Below are positions 1 to 8,396 of a stretch of DNA of 64,000 nt, piece after piece; position 1 is the first letter of the stretch, and each line of letters begins with the position of its first letter. The translations under genes and the position numbers were made by a program. Under the pieces are notes generated by a model. The model saw only the letters and a list, made by a program, of their open reading frames with translations, was not told the DNA's origin and searched no databases. The stretch comes from Nitrospirota bacterium (GTDB taxonomy: Bacteria; Nitrospirota; Thermodesulfovibrionia; UBA6902; JAJYJJ01): the NCBI GenBank assembly GCA_021789595.1, contig JAJYJJ010000011.1:1-64000 (forward strand), in the 5' to 3' direction.

Positions 1-1
1 C

Positions 2-646
2 GTCTATTACAGCTATGACGCTCTAAGGCATCTCACAAAGAAGACATATCCTGATAGAACTACAGTGACATTCACATACAACCCGAAGGGCAACATCCTC
101 ACAGCCGCAAACCACAAGGAAAAGGGGTCAGGTCTTGAAATTTACATTTATATAATGAAAGTAGAGGCAGATACAAAATACACTTACTCCTACGATTCGA
201 TCTACAGACTCTTACAATCCACTCCTACCAAGCTCCAGGGTAAAGACCAGGATAAGAAGCCGGAGACCTTCACCTATGACCCTGTAGGCAACAGGCAAAC
301 AGGGCCAGAAACAAAAGATACCTACAGCTACAATTCAGGCAACCAACTAACAAATGACAGCAGGCATCAATATCAATATGACAGAAACGGCAATCTGATA
401 AAGAAGACAGAGACAGACGATGATGGAAAGACCACCACATGGACATACTCTTATGATTACGAGAACAGATTGACACAGGTAGTCAAACAGGAGGAGGCTG
501 AAACAGAGACCATATCCTTTGGATACGACCCGTTTGGAAGGAGGGTATGGAAACAAGTCACAGAAACCTCCTCGCCTCTTGAGGGAGATGGTCAGGTTTA
601 CCTGTTGAAAAACTCTCCTGACAAAATCCCCTGTTACCTCACATAA
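2..646 (+). CDS. RHS/YD-repeat protein, C-terminal fragment (5' partial, probably truncated)
   Basis: Open from the window edge; repeated YD motifs (YYSYDALRHLTKKTYPD, YTYSYDSIYRLLQST, YQYDRNGNLIKK, FGYDPFGRRVWK); ends abruptly with no core domain. Confidence 0.8.
   Translation, partial: VYYSYDALRHLTKKTYPDRTTVTFTYNPKGNILTAANHKEKGSGLEIYIYIMKVEADTKYTYSYDSIYRLLQSTPTKLQGKDQDKKPETFTYDPVGNRQTGPETKDTYSYNSGNQLTNDSRHQYQYDRNGNLIKKTETDDDGKTTTWTYSYDYENRLTQVVKQEEAETETISFGYDPFGRRVWKQVTETSSPLEGDGQVYLLKNSPDKIPCYLT
119..160 (+). repeat. Short insertion-like segment inside the RHS fragment, resembling sequence associated with RAYT/Y1 transposase elements
   Basis: AAAAGGGGTCAGGTCTTGAAATTTACATTTATATAATG interrupts the YD-repeat pattern in frame (KEKGSGLEIYIYIMK); similarity to RAYT-linked motifs is from memory. 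Confidence 0.4.
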
Positions 647-717
647 GAATCTAAACGAAATCAAATGCAATTTTTTTACAATTTCTGGTAAAATTATTCC
701 CATGTGAAAGGAGTATT

Positions 718-1722
718 ATGAAACAGTTCAAACAGCTCAATAAGTTCAAATCGTTCTTTTTAGCGGTTTTCTTTGTCCTGATCGGTTCTTCTCTTTCTAT
801 GGCAAACGATCTATGGAAGGGGCCATTTGAGATAAAAAACCAGTTTCCCCTTACATCTGACCTCCTTTCCCCCGAACCAGAGAAGGCATCCATCTATGAT
901 AAGGATACAGGGGATGGCACATTGAGCCTTTCATATTCAAGCATCTACATCTTCAATAGCTCGCCTTCATGGGATGTTGGTATGGATATGGAGATAGCTG
1001 AACTTACATATAGCTACAGAAGGGGTATTACGGATTACCTTGAGGTTGGAGGAGAGGTGCCTGTGTTGTCCTTCAGGGGAGGTTTTATGGATTCCTTTCT
1101 TTCTGATTATCACAGGCTATTTGGCTTCCCTGATTACGGCAGGAGTGAAAGGCCGAGGAATTCCTTTCTTTATTATCTGAGGAGGGATGGAAAAGACATA
1201 ATACTGCCAGAGGATAATAAGATAGGGCTTGGAGACATATCCCTCTATGGAAAGTTTGCCCTGAAAAAGGGCGACCCTAACATAAGTGTAAAACTCATGG
1301 TCGAGGCGCCTACTGGTAATGCAAAGAAGGGGTTTGGCAATGGCAGTTGGGATTATGGGATATCCCTTCTCATGGACAAAGAGCTATTGCAATCAGTAAA
1401 ACTCTATGGAGGTGTCGGCCTCATATTACCAGGTAACCTGAAGGGCTATGAAAAGATACATCTTAATCCATACCCATATGGTTTTATTGCATTGGAAAAG
1501 TCTTTTGGAGATTGGAGCCTCATAGGTCAGATGCAGGTAGCAAAATCACCATTTCCAAAGACAGGCATCAAGCAGATTGATAATATAGCTGTCTCTGGCA
1601 CAGGTGGTGTTAAATACAGGATATCCAATAACCATATCTTAAGCTTTTCACTGAGCGAAGATGTAAACCTCTCAGGCGCACCTGATGTAACATTCAACCT
1701 CAGCCTTAAGGAGTTTTTTTAG
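718..1722 (+). CDS. DUF3187-like outer-membrane protein
   Basis: Signal peptide (FFLAVFFVLIGSSLSMAN) and beta-barrel-like pattern; resembles DUF3187. Confidence 0.6.
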   Translation: MKQFKQLNKFKSFFLAVFFVLIGSSLSMANDLWKGPFEIKNQFPLTSDLLSPEPEKASIYDKDTGDGTLSLSYSSIYIFNSSPSWDVGMDMEIAELTYSYRRGITDYLEVGGEVPVLSFRGGFMDSFLSDYHRLFGFPDYGRSERPRNSFLYYLRRDGKDIILPEDNKIGLGDISLYGKFALKKGDPNISVKLMVEAPTGNAKKGFGNGSWDYGISLLMDKELLQSVKLYGGVGLILPGNLKGYEKIHLNPYPYGFIALEKSFGDWSLIGQMQVAKSPFPKTGIKQIDNIAVSGTGGVKYRISNNHILSFSLSEDVNLSGAPDVTFNLSLKEFF

Positions 1723-1723
1723 G

Positions 1724-2458
1724 ATGATTGTAATCCCTGCCATTGATCTAAAAGACGGTAAATGCGTCCGCCTTGTTCAGGGTAAAAAGGAAGCTGTAAC
1801 CATCTATTCTGATGACCCGGTATCCACGGCAAGGCATTGGGCAGCCCTTGGCGCAAAACTCCTTCATGTTGTTGACCTCGATGGAGCATTCGATGGCATA
1901 CAGAAAAACCTTGATGTCATTATTGCTATAAGAAGGGCTGTAGATATAGGGATAGAGATTGGCGGCGGTATAAGGGATATGGATAGGATTGATGCCCTTT
2001 TAAATGCAGGGCTTGACAGGGTTGTCCTTGGAACTGCTGTTGTTGAGAAACAAGAACTTGTTGAGAAGGCATGCAAGAAATTCCCCGGCAGGATCCTTAT
2101 CGGCATAGATGCAAAGGATGGCTGGGTTGCTGTAAGGGGATGGCAGGAGGTTACCGATATAAAGGCTGTATCACTGGCAGAGGATATGATGGACAAAGGG
2201 GTTGCTGGCATTATATATACGGACATCTCAAGGGATGGGATGCTTAGCGGGCCGAATCTTGATGCTGTGCAGGAGATGGTAAATGCCGTTAATCTGCCTG
2301 TCATAGCCTCTGGCGGTATCAAAACCATAGATGACATCAGGACACTGATGGGGGTTAAGGGATTATGGGGTGCAATAACAGGCAAGGCCATATATTCAGG
2401 AAGTCTCGATCTAAAAAAGGCTATTGAGCTTACATCTGAAATATCGCCCTCCTCTTGA
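1724..2458 (+). CDS. hisA: Phosphoribosylformimino-5-aminoimidazole carboxamide ribotide isomerase
   Basis: MIVIPAIDLKDGKCVRLVQG, EIGGGIRD, YTDISRDGML, IASGGI motifs. Confidence 0.97.
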   Translation: MIVIPAIDLKDGKCVRLVQGKKEAVTIYSDDPVSTARHWAALGAKLLHVVDLDGAFDGIQKNLDVIIAIRRAVDIGIEIGGGIRDMDRIDALLNAGLDRVVLGTAVVEKQELVEKACKKFPGRILIGIDAKDGWVAVRGWQEVTDIKAVSLAEDMMDKGVAGIIYTDISRDGMLSGPNLDAVQEMVNAVNLPVIASGGIKTIDDIRTLMGVKGLWGAITGKAIYSGSLDLKKAIELTSEISPSS

Positions 2459-2501
2459 CGAATGCATCAGAAACTCCTTATCCTTAAATAAGGAGGCACA
2501 C

Positions 2502-3446
2502 TTGAACACAAGGCTTTTACAGGCAAGGTATAATTCCTTCAACGACTTCTGCAGGGAGAGGTTCGGACACAGGGTCTATAAGGTAAATGTAGATGCAGGT
2601 TTCACATGCCCCAATAGGGATGGGACAGTCTCTGTCGGCGGATGTATATACTGCAACAATGATTCCTTCAGGCCGGATGCCTGCAGGCATGCCATCCCCA
2701 TAGAGGAGCAGATAAAAAACGGAATAGAGTATATCAGAAGAAGATACAAGGCAGATAGATTTATCATCTATTTTCAGCCATTTACCAACACCTATGCGCC
2801 TGTAGATGAGCTTGAAAGGCTTTACAAAACAGCCCTCATGGATGATAGGGTTATTGGTCTTGCCATCGGTACAAGGCCTGATTGCATAGATGATGAGAAA
2901 CTATGTCTGTTGGAGGAGCTGTCCAAGAGGTATTTCATCCTTATAGAGTATGGCGTCCAATCCATATATGATAAGACATTGAGGTTTATAAACCGTGGGC
3001 ATAACTATCAGTGTTTTAAAGACGCCCTAAAAAAGACGAAGGGCAGGGGGATATACATAGGCTCGCACATAATCCTTGGCTTTCCAACAGAGACTATGGA
3101 TGAGATGCTTTACATGGCAGATGAGCTTTCAAGACAGCCAATAGATTTTCTAAAGATACATCAATTACAGATTGTCAGGGACACTGCCTTGTCTGTAATG
3201 TATGAGAGGCATCCGTTTCATGTCTTTTCCTGCGATGAATATATTGGCCTTGTGTGTGATTTTTTTGAAAGGCTCTCTCCGGATATTTATATACAAAGGC
3301 TTTTTGCCACTGCCCCTGATAATGTCCTGATTGCACCACACTGGGATAAAAGCAGGCACCAGCTTCTTATAGATATAAACATTGAATTTGATAGGCGGGA
3401 TGCCTATCAGGGCAGACTTTACAAAAAACAGGCACCTGTATATTAG
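2502..3446 (+). CDS. TIGR01212-type radical SAM protein (YhcC-like)
   Basis: VDAGFTCPNRDGTVSVGGCIYCNNDSF cluster motif; TTG start at 2502 preceded by AAGGAGG. Confidence 0.85.
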   Translation: MNTRLLQARYNSFNDFCRERFGHRVYKVNVDAGFTCPNRDGTVSVGGCIYCNNDSFRPDACRHAIPIEEQIKNGIEYIRRRYKADRFIIYFQPFTNTYAPVDELERLYKTALMDDRVIGLAIGTRPDCIDDEKLCLLEELSKRYFILIEYGVQSIYDKTLRFINRGHNYQCFKDALKKTKGRGIYIGSHIILGFPTETMDEMLYMADELSRQPIDFLKIHQLQIVRDTALSVMYERHPFHVFSCDEYIGLVCDFFERLSPDIYIQRLFATAPDNVLIAPHWDKSRHQLLIDINIEFDRRDAYQGRLYKKQAPVY

Positions 3447-3455
3447 ACCTTTAAC

Positions 3456-3845
3456 ATGAAACTCGGTGATGATGGATATTGTTTTGTATGTGGCGATAAA
3501 AACCCGATAGGCCTCAAGCTCAGGTTTATCCCTGAGGGCAGGGATATAAGGGCCGAGTTCACAGCATCAAAGAACCATCAGGGTTATAAGGACATTGTCC
3601 ACGGAGGCATTGTTTCAACCCTTCTTGATGAGGCAATGGTAAAGCTTGCCATCTCTATGGGGATAATGGCAGTGACAGGCAGGATGGAGATTAGATTCAG
3701 AAACCCTTTGATGGTCGGAGAAAGGGCACTCCTTGCGGCAAGGCTTATAAAAGAGGGGAAGAGATTTATCGAGGTTGAGGCATCCCTGTCAAAGGCCGAC
3801 AATGTTATCATTGCAGAGGCAACAGGGATATTGATAAAGACATAA
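3456..3845 (+). CDS. PaaI-type hotdog thioesterase
   Basis: CFVCGDKNPIGLKLRF, HGGIVSTLLDEAM motifs. Confidence 0.85.
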   Translation: MKLGDDGYCFVCGDKNPIGLKLRFIPEGRDIRAEFTASKNHQGYKDIVHGGIVSTLLDEAMVKLAISMGIMAVTGRMEIRFRNPLMVGERALLAARLIKEGKRFIEVEASLSKADNVIIAEATGILIKT

Positions 3846-4919
3846 TTACTTTATCCTTATTGATTCTATGTCTATGAGGGGGTCTTTGAGTTTCTTTATA
3901 TCTTCTGGCCTGAAAGCCCCCTTTTCCGTGATTATTGCAGTGACATATCTATGCGGCGTGACATCAAATACCATATTTCTTACCATTACTCCCTCGGGTG
4001 CAATTTGACACCTTCCCAAGATGTTTGTCACCTCTTCATGACCTCTCTCCTCGATTGGTATCATATCCCCTGATGGTATGGATAGATCTATGCTGCTCAA
4101 TGGAGCTGCCACATAAAAGGGGATACCATGCTCTTTACATAAGACAGCAACAGAGTATGTGCCGATCTTATTGGCCACATCACCGTTTCTCACTGTTCTG
4201 TCAGTGCCAACAATGCACAGGTCTATCTCACCTGCCTTCATAAGGGCGCCTGCGGAATTATCAGTAATCAGTATTACAGGAATATCTTCCTGCATAAGCT
4301 CCCATGTTGTAAGCCTTGCTCCTTGAAGCACAGGCCTTGTCTCATCAACAATCACACGAACCTTTTTACCCTGTTTTTTTGCAGTATATATAGCTGCTGT
4401 TGCCGTTCCATAGCCGCCTGTTGCAAGGCTGCCTGCATTACAGTGGGTAAGGATATTACTGCCGTCGCTGATGAACTCAGCCCCCCATCTGCCTATAGCC
4501 TTATTCACCTCGATGTCTTCTGTAAGGATCTTGTTTGCCTCCTCGATAAGAAGGGACGCAGCATGCTGTATCCCTGCGGATATAATCTCCTCCCTTTTAG
4601 CATGCAAAAGCCCTTTAATCCTTTCTACAGCCCATCTTATATTTACAGCAGTCGGTCGTGTTGAAAGCATCGTGTTAAATATCGGCTCAAGTCTTTCCAT
4701 AAACCCATCGAAATCCCTTGCCTTTATGTCCTGTGCACCAAGGGCAACGCCCATGGCTGCTGCAATGCCTATGGCAGGAGCGCCCCTTATCTTCATGGTC
4801 TTGATACATTCTGCTACCGTCTGATAATCCATACACTCTATATACACAACCTCCAGGGGCAGCCTTGACTGGTCAAGCATCCTTACCTTTCCATTGCTCC
4901 ACTCTATGGTCTTAAGCAT
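3846..4919 (-). CDS. mtnA: S-methyl-5-thioribose-1-phosphate isomerase
   Basis: MKIRGAPAIGIAAAMG, NILTHCNAGSLATGGYGTA, DETRPVLQGARLTTWEL, GTDRTVRNGDVANKIGTY motifs. Confidence 0.95.
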   Translation of the reverse strand: MLKTIEWSNGKVRMLDQSRLPLEVVYIECMDYQTVAECIKTMKIRGAPAIGIAAAMGVALGAQDIKARDFDGFMERLEPIFNTMLSTRPTAVNIRWAVERIKGLLHAKREEIISAGIQHAASLLIEEANKILTEDIEVNKAIGRWGAEFISDGSNILTHCNAGSLATGGYGTATAAIYTAKKQGKKVRVIVDETRPVLQGARLTTWELMQEDIPVILITDNSAGALMKAGEIDLCIVGTDRTVRNGDVANKIGTYSVAVLCKEHGIPFYVAAPLSSIDLSIPSGDMIPIEERGHEEVTNILGRCQIAPEGVMVRNMVFDVTPHRYVTAIITEKGAFRPEDIKKLKDPLIDIESIRIK

Positions 4920-4970
4920 CCATCCTCCTAAGTTTTTTCGATATTATTTTATGGCAGGAGTCTGATTTAA

Positions 4971-5045
4971 TGGTAGGCGATGTAGGTTTCGAACCTACGA
5001 CCTCTGCCGTGTGAAGGCAGCGCTCTCCCACTGAGCTAATCGCCC
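4971..5045 (-). tRNA. tRNA-Val(CAC), CCA encoded
   Basis: Minus strand GGGCGATTAGCTCAGTGGGAGAGCGCTGCCTTCACACGGCAGAGGTCGTAGGTTCGAAACCTACATCGCCTACCA folds as a cloverleaf; anticodon loop TTCACAC; G1-U72 pair. Confidence 0.93.
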
Positions 5046-5114
5046 ACCGTAAGGAGATTATATTAAATATCTAATTGCGTAGTCAAATTTGATCATTTAT
5101 TCCACTGAAGATAC

Positions 5115-5729
5115 TTATTCTTTTAATGCCTCATGGACCTTCCCGACCATCTTAGCAGAAGGCTTAAGGGTTTTATCCCCTTCGTCTTTCCATTTAGCCG
5201 GACAGCCTTCATTTGTATGTTTTGCAAGGTGAAGATTTGCCTTAAATTTCCTCATCAGTTCATCAATGTTCCTGCCCATGTTATAGTAGTTGACCTCGGC
5301 ATTTAAGAGCTTGCCATCAGGATTGATAATGAATGTTCCCCTTAGTGCAAGGCCTGTTGCCTCGTCATAAACGCCAAAGTCTCTTGCAAGCTTCCCTGTT
5401 GGATCTGAGCCCATAGGATATTTGACATTTGCAAGCTCTTTTTCGTCCCTTTGCCACGCAAGATGGACATATTTTGTATCCGTGCTTACTGTAATTACCT
5501 CTGCACCCATCTTTTTAAACCTGTCGTACTGCTCTGCCAGAGCAGCAAACTCGGTAGCTCAGACGAATGTAAAATCAGCAGGATAGAAGAAAAGTATAGT
5601 CCATTTCTTCTTTGCTTTTTGCGCCTCAAGGCTTATCTCTCCAAAGTCGCTTTTTGATGGCTCATAGATTTCAAGTTTAAAATCAGGGACCATCTGTCCT
5701 ATCTGAAGTCCGCAGCAATTCTCTGACAT
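5115..5729 (-). CDS. Peroxiredoxin (AhpC/TSA, Prx1-type) with in-frame UGA (probable Sec) at the peroxidatic Cys position
   Basis: Translation from ATG at 5729: MSENCCGLQIGQMVPDFKLEIYEPSKSDFGEISLEAQKAKKKWTILFFYPADFTFV(UGA)ATEFAALAEQYDRFKKMGAEVITVSTD..., continuous with ORF 5115..5510; UGA at 5559-5561; C-terminal GCPAKW Cys retained. Confidence 0.88.
5529..5545 (-). promoter_or_regulatory. Candidate bacterial SECIS hairpin downstream of the UGA
   Basis: Minus strand CTGCTCTGGCAGAGCAG, starting 13 nt after the UGA; 6-7 bp stem with G in the apical loop. Confidence 0.6.
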
Positions 5730-5745
5730 ATCATCCTCCTAAATT

Positions 5746-6168
5746 TTAATTAGCAAAGAACCTATCAAGGAGACCTTTAAGCATCCTTGCATGTCTTGCC
5801 TCATCCCTTGATGACTCATCAAAGAAGTCATGTGCGGGGTCTATGTTGTTCTCTTTTGCCTTGGTTGCAGCCTGTTTTTTACCGTTGTTAGCACCGATCT
5901 CTCCTGCAAGCATCTTCTCAAGATTATCCTTTGTATTTGTAGATACCAGGCCGTTTAACTCTGCGAATTGCGCTGCATGCTCGGCCTCTTCCCATGCGAT
6001 TGTCTTTAGTGCACCTGCTATCTCTGGATAGCCGTCCCTCTGGGCCTGTCGTGCCATGGCGAGGTAAAGCCCCACCTCTGTGCACTCACCCTTAAAGTTA
6101 GCCATTACCTCATCCTCAACTGCTGTTCCCTTTGATACCCCTATTTTGTGTTCATTGATGATCTCCAT
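5746..6168 (-). CDS. Rubrerythrin/ferritin-like diiron protein
   Basis: Ferritin-like helices with [37 protein letters not shown]. Confidence 0.8.
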   Translation of the reverse strand: MEIINEHKIGVSKGTAVEDEVMANFKGECTEVGLYLAMARQAQRDGYPEIAGALKTIAWEEAEHAAQFAELNGLVSTNTKDNLEKMLAGEIGANNGKKQAATKAKENNIDPAHDFFDESSRDEARHARMLKGLLDRFFAN

Positions 6169-6230
6169 GTTCAGACCTCCAGTATAAATCTTTAATCAAG
6201 AGTCAAAGACTCTTTTATAAGTGAAAATTC

Positions 6231-6755
6231 TTAAGACTTCTGCATTGTTCTCTTCTCGCCACATTTGGGACATTTCTGTGGCTTGCATCTCCCCTCTTTT
6301 GTTGCCCCGCATTTACTGCATTTAAATACTGCCATTTTCATCACCTCCTTTAAAGTCTTACACTTTGGGCATACTCCATAGAACTCAATATGGTTGCCTA
6401 TCAATTCAAAACCATTTCTTTTTTCCTTTGGTATATCTACCCTATAATCCTGATGTAGATCAACTATAGACTTGCATCTGACGCATATAAGGTGGTGGTG
6501 AGGCTTTGTATTGGGGTCAAACCTCTTTCTTGCAGGGTCGATGGTTAACTCCAGAATCCACCTGTTTCTTTTTAATGCCTCAAGTGTATTGTAGACCGTG
6601 GCAAATGACATGGTCGGAAATCGCCTTGAGATACTTCTGTATATATCCTCTGCCGACGGATGGCTTTTATTGCCATCGAGATAATCGAGTATTGCCAGCC
6701 TCTGTGGTGTTAACTTCAGTCCGAGATCCTTATACCTTTCCATCTCTGTCCTCAA
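6231..6755 (-). CDS. Fur/PerR-family regulator with C-terminal RCKP-type zinc-ribbon/rubredoxin-like domain
   Basis: LTPQRLAILDYL, HPSAEDIYRSI, PHHHLICVRCKSIVDL (Fur) then MAVFKCSKCGATKEGRCKPQKCPKCG. Confidence 0.88.
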   Translation of the reverse strand: MRTEMERYKDLGLKLTPQRLAILDYLDGNKSHPSAEDIYRSISRRFPTMSFATVYNTLEALKRNRWILELTIDPARKRFDPNTKPHHHLICVRCKSIVDLHQDYRVDIPKEKRNGFELIGNHIEFYGVCPKCKTLKEVMKMAVFKCSKCGATKEGRCKPQKCPKCGEKRTMQKS

Positions 6756-6786
6756 TAATTACTTTTTATAAATAAATAGTATCATA

Positions 6787-6801
6787 TTAGAATAATTCTT
6801 G
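6787..6801. promoter_or_regulatory. Candidate PerR/Fur box upstream of the PerR-like gene
   Basis: TTAGAATAATTCTTG, near-palindrome close to a PerR-box pattern, 32 bp upstream of the start at 6755. Confidence 0.5.
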
Positions 6802-6904
6802 TCAAGAAAAATTTTAAAAAATTTTAACCATTGGCCGAGATATTGAATTGCAAAAAATATAGATGCATTTGATATAATATGCAAAATTGGCTATTAAGGC
6901 GTCT

Positions 6905-7405
6905 ATGATCAAGAGGAATATAAGGGTTATCGGCATTGACCCAGGTACTGTGCACTGCGGTTATGGGATAGTTGAGGGCTTCGATGGAAAACAGTATTAT
7001 CTTAAGGCAGATAGTGTAAATATCCCACGAGGAGGATCATTCCCTGAGAGGTTAAACAGGCTTTATACAGGGCTTGAAGATATAATAGACCAATACAGCC
7101 CAGACCAACTGGCCATTGAGAGGATATTCTACTCAAAAAGCATACGCTCTGCCCTGGCCCTTGGACATATGAGGGGGATTGCCCTCCTTCTGGCTGCAAA
7201 GAAAGGCATAGAGGTATTTGAATACAGTCCCCTTGAGGTAAAAATGGCTGTGGTTGGCTATGGAAGAGCGGAAAAAAGGCAGGTGCAGGAGATGGTTAAG
7301 GCAATATTCAACCTTGGAGAAAGACTTAAAGAAGATGCCTCAGACGCCCTTGCTATTGCCCTTTGCCATCTGAATTCAATGAAGCTTAAAGGGGTTGGTC
7401 TATGA
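6905..7405 (+). CDS. ruvC: Holliday junction resolvase RuvC
   Basis: IRVIGIDPGTVHCGYGIV, AIERIFYSKSIRSALALGHMRG, KEDASDALAIALCHLN. Confidence 0.95.
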   Translation: MIKRNIRVIGIDPGTVHCGYGIVEGFDGKQYYLKADSVNIPRGGSFPERLNRLYTGLEDIIDQYSPDQLAIERIFYSKSIRSALALGHMRGIALLLAAKKGIEVFEYSPLEVKMAVVGYGRAEKRQVQEMVKAIFNLGERLKEDASDALAIALCHLNSMKLKGVGL

Positions 7406-7986
7406 TTGCCTCGCTGAAGGGAAAGGTATTACACAAATCCCCTGAACAGGTTATTGTTGATGTCGGTGGTGTTGGCTATCAGGTTCTTGTGCCCCTAAGC
7501 TGCCTGTGCAATATACCTGATCCAGGCAATGAGGTATTTCTGCATACCTATACATATGTAAGGGAGGACGCCCTTCACCTTTATGGATTTTCAACAGATG
7601 AAGAAAGAAAGGTATTTACAACCCTCCTCGGAATAAATGGCATAGGGCCTAAACTCGCTCTTGCCATACTTTCAGGTATGCCCCTTGAGCGGTTTATAGA
7701 GGCTGTCGGTTGCGAGGATGTTGCTGCAATAACCTCTATCCCGGGTCTTGGAAAGAAGACGGCAGCGAGACTTATACTGGAGCTGAAGGAGAAGCTGCCA
7801 AAGTCCTCAGCTATTGCATCGGGCAAATTGATTGCCGATGACGCTGTTTCCGCCCTTGTAAATCTCGGCTATAAAAAATCCCTCGCAGAGGAGGCTGTAA
7901 AGATGGGAATGAGGGATGATAATGCCTCCATCGAGATTATTATCAGAGACGCCCTTAAGTATCTTACAGGCACAAATACAGAATAG
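7402..7986 (+). CDS. ruvA: Holliday junction helicase subunit RuvA
   Basis: MIASLKGKVLHKSPEQVIVDVGGVGYQV, LYGFSTDEERKVFTTLLGINGIGPKLALAILS. Confidence 0.96.
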   Translation: MIASLKGKVLHKSPEQVIVDVGGVGYQVLVPLSCLCNIPDPGNEVFLHTYTYVREDALHLYGFSTDEERKVFTTLLGINGIGPKLALAILSGMPLERFIEAVGCEDVAAITSIPGLGKKTAARLILELKEKLPKSSAIASGKLIADDAVSALVNLGYKKSLAEEAVKMGMRDDNASIEIIIRDALKYLTGTNTE

Positions 7987-8027
7987 ATGGAGGGTTTATC
8001 ATTACATTAAGCGATCTATATAACGAT

Positions 8028-8393
8028 ATGCTGGAAAAGGGGGCAGTCGTTAGATTTGTCAGAGAGACCCTCGGTTGTCAATGTCCTGACGAGGTTTTTG
8101 AGAGGATTGGCATTGGCTTTAGAAATAAAGGCGGTGCCTCTCAGGGGATACCGGATGTTGAAAAGATAATCTTAAATATTGGCAACAGGCTGCTTGTCCA
8201 TATAATCTCAGGTGACGGAATAGAGGAGGATATGGTATGGGGTTTTCTAAACGATGGAAGGGTAAAAAGGGATATACTTGGATTAAACCGCTTCAGGCTT
8301 GTTCTTGTGTCCTCTCCCCCCATTAAAATAGGGCAGATGGAGATCTCAAAAAGACTTGATGACAGGATTCATCTGCACTTGATTACGAAATAG
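8028..8393 (+). CDS. Uncharacterised protein (121 aa)
   Basis: ORF between ruvA and a sigma-54 regulator, same strand, tight spacing; no family recognised. Confidence 0.6.
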   Translation: MLEKGAVVRFVRETLGCQCPDEVFERIGIGFRNKGGASQGIPDVEKIILNIGNRLLVHIISGDGIEEDMVWGFLNDGRVKRDILGLNRFRLVLVSSPPIKIGQMEISKRLDDRIHLHLITK

Positions 8394-8396
8394 GCA

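Noticed and set aside
1864-2391. 175-aa antisense ORF within hisA
   Set aside because: Ser/Ile/Pro-rich antisense shadow of a strongly supported gene; same reasoning applied to the other antisense ORFs in the track.
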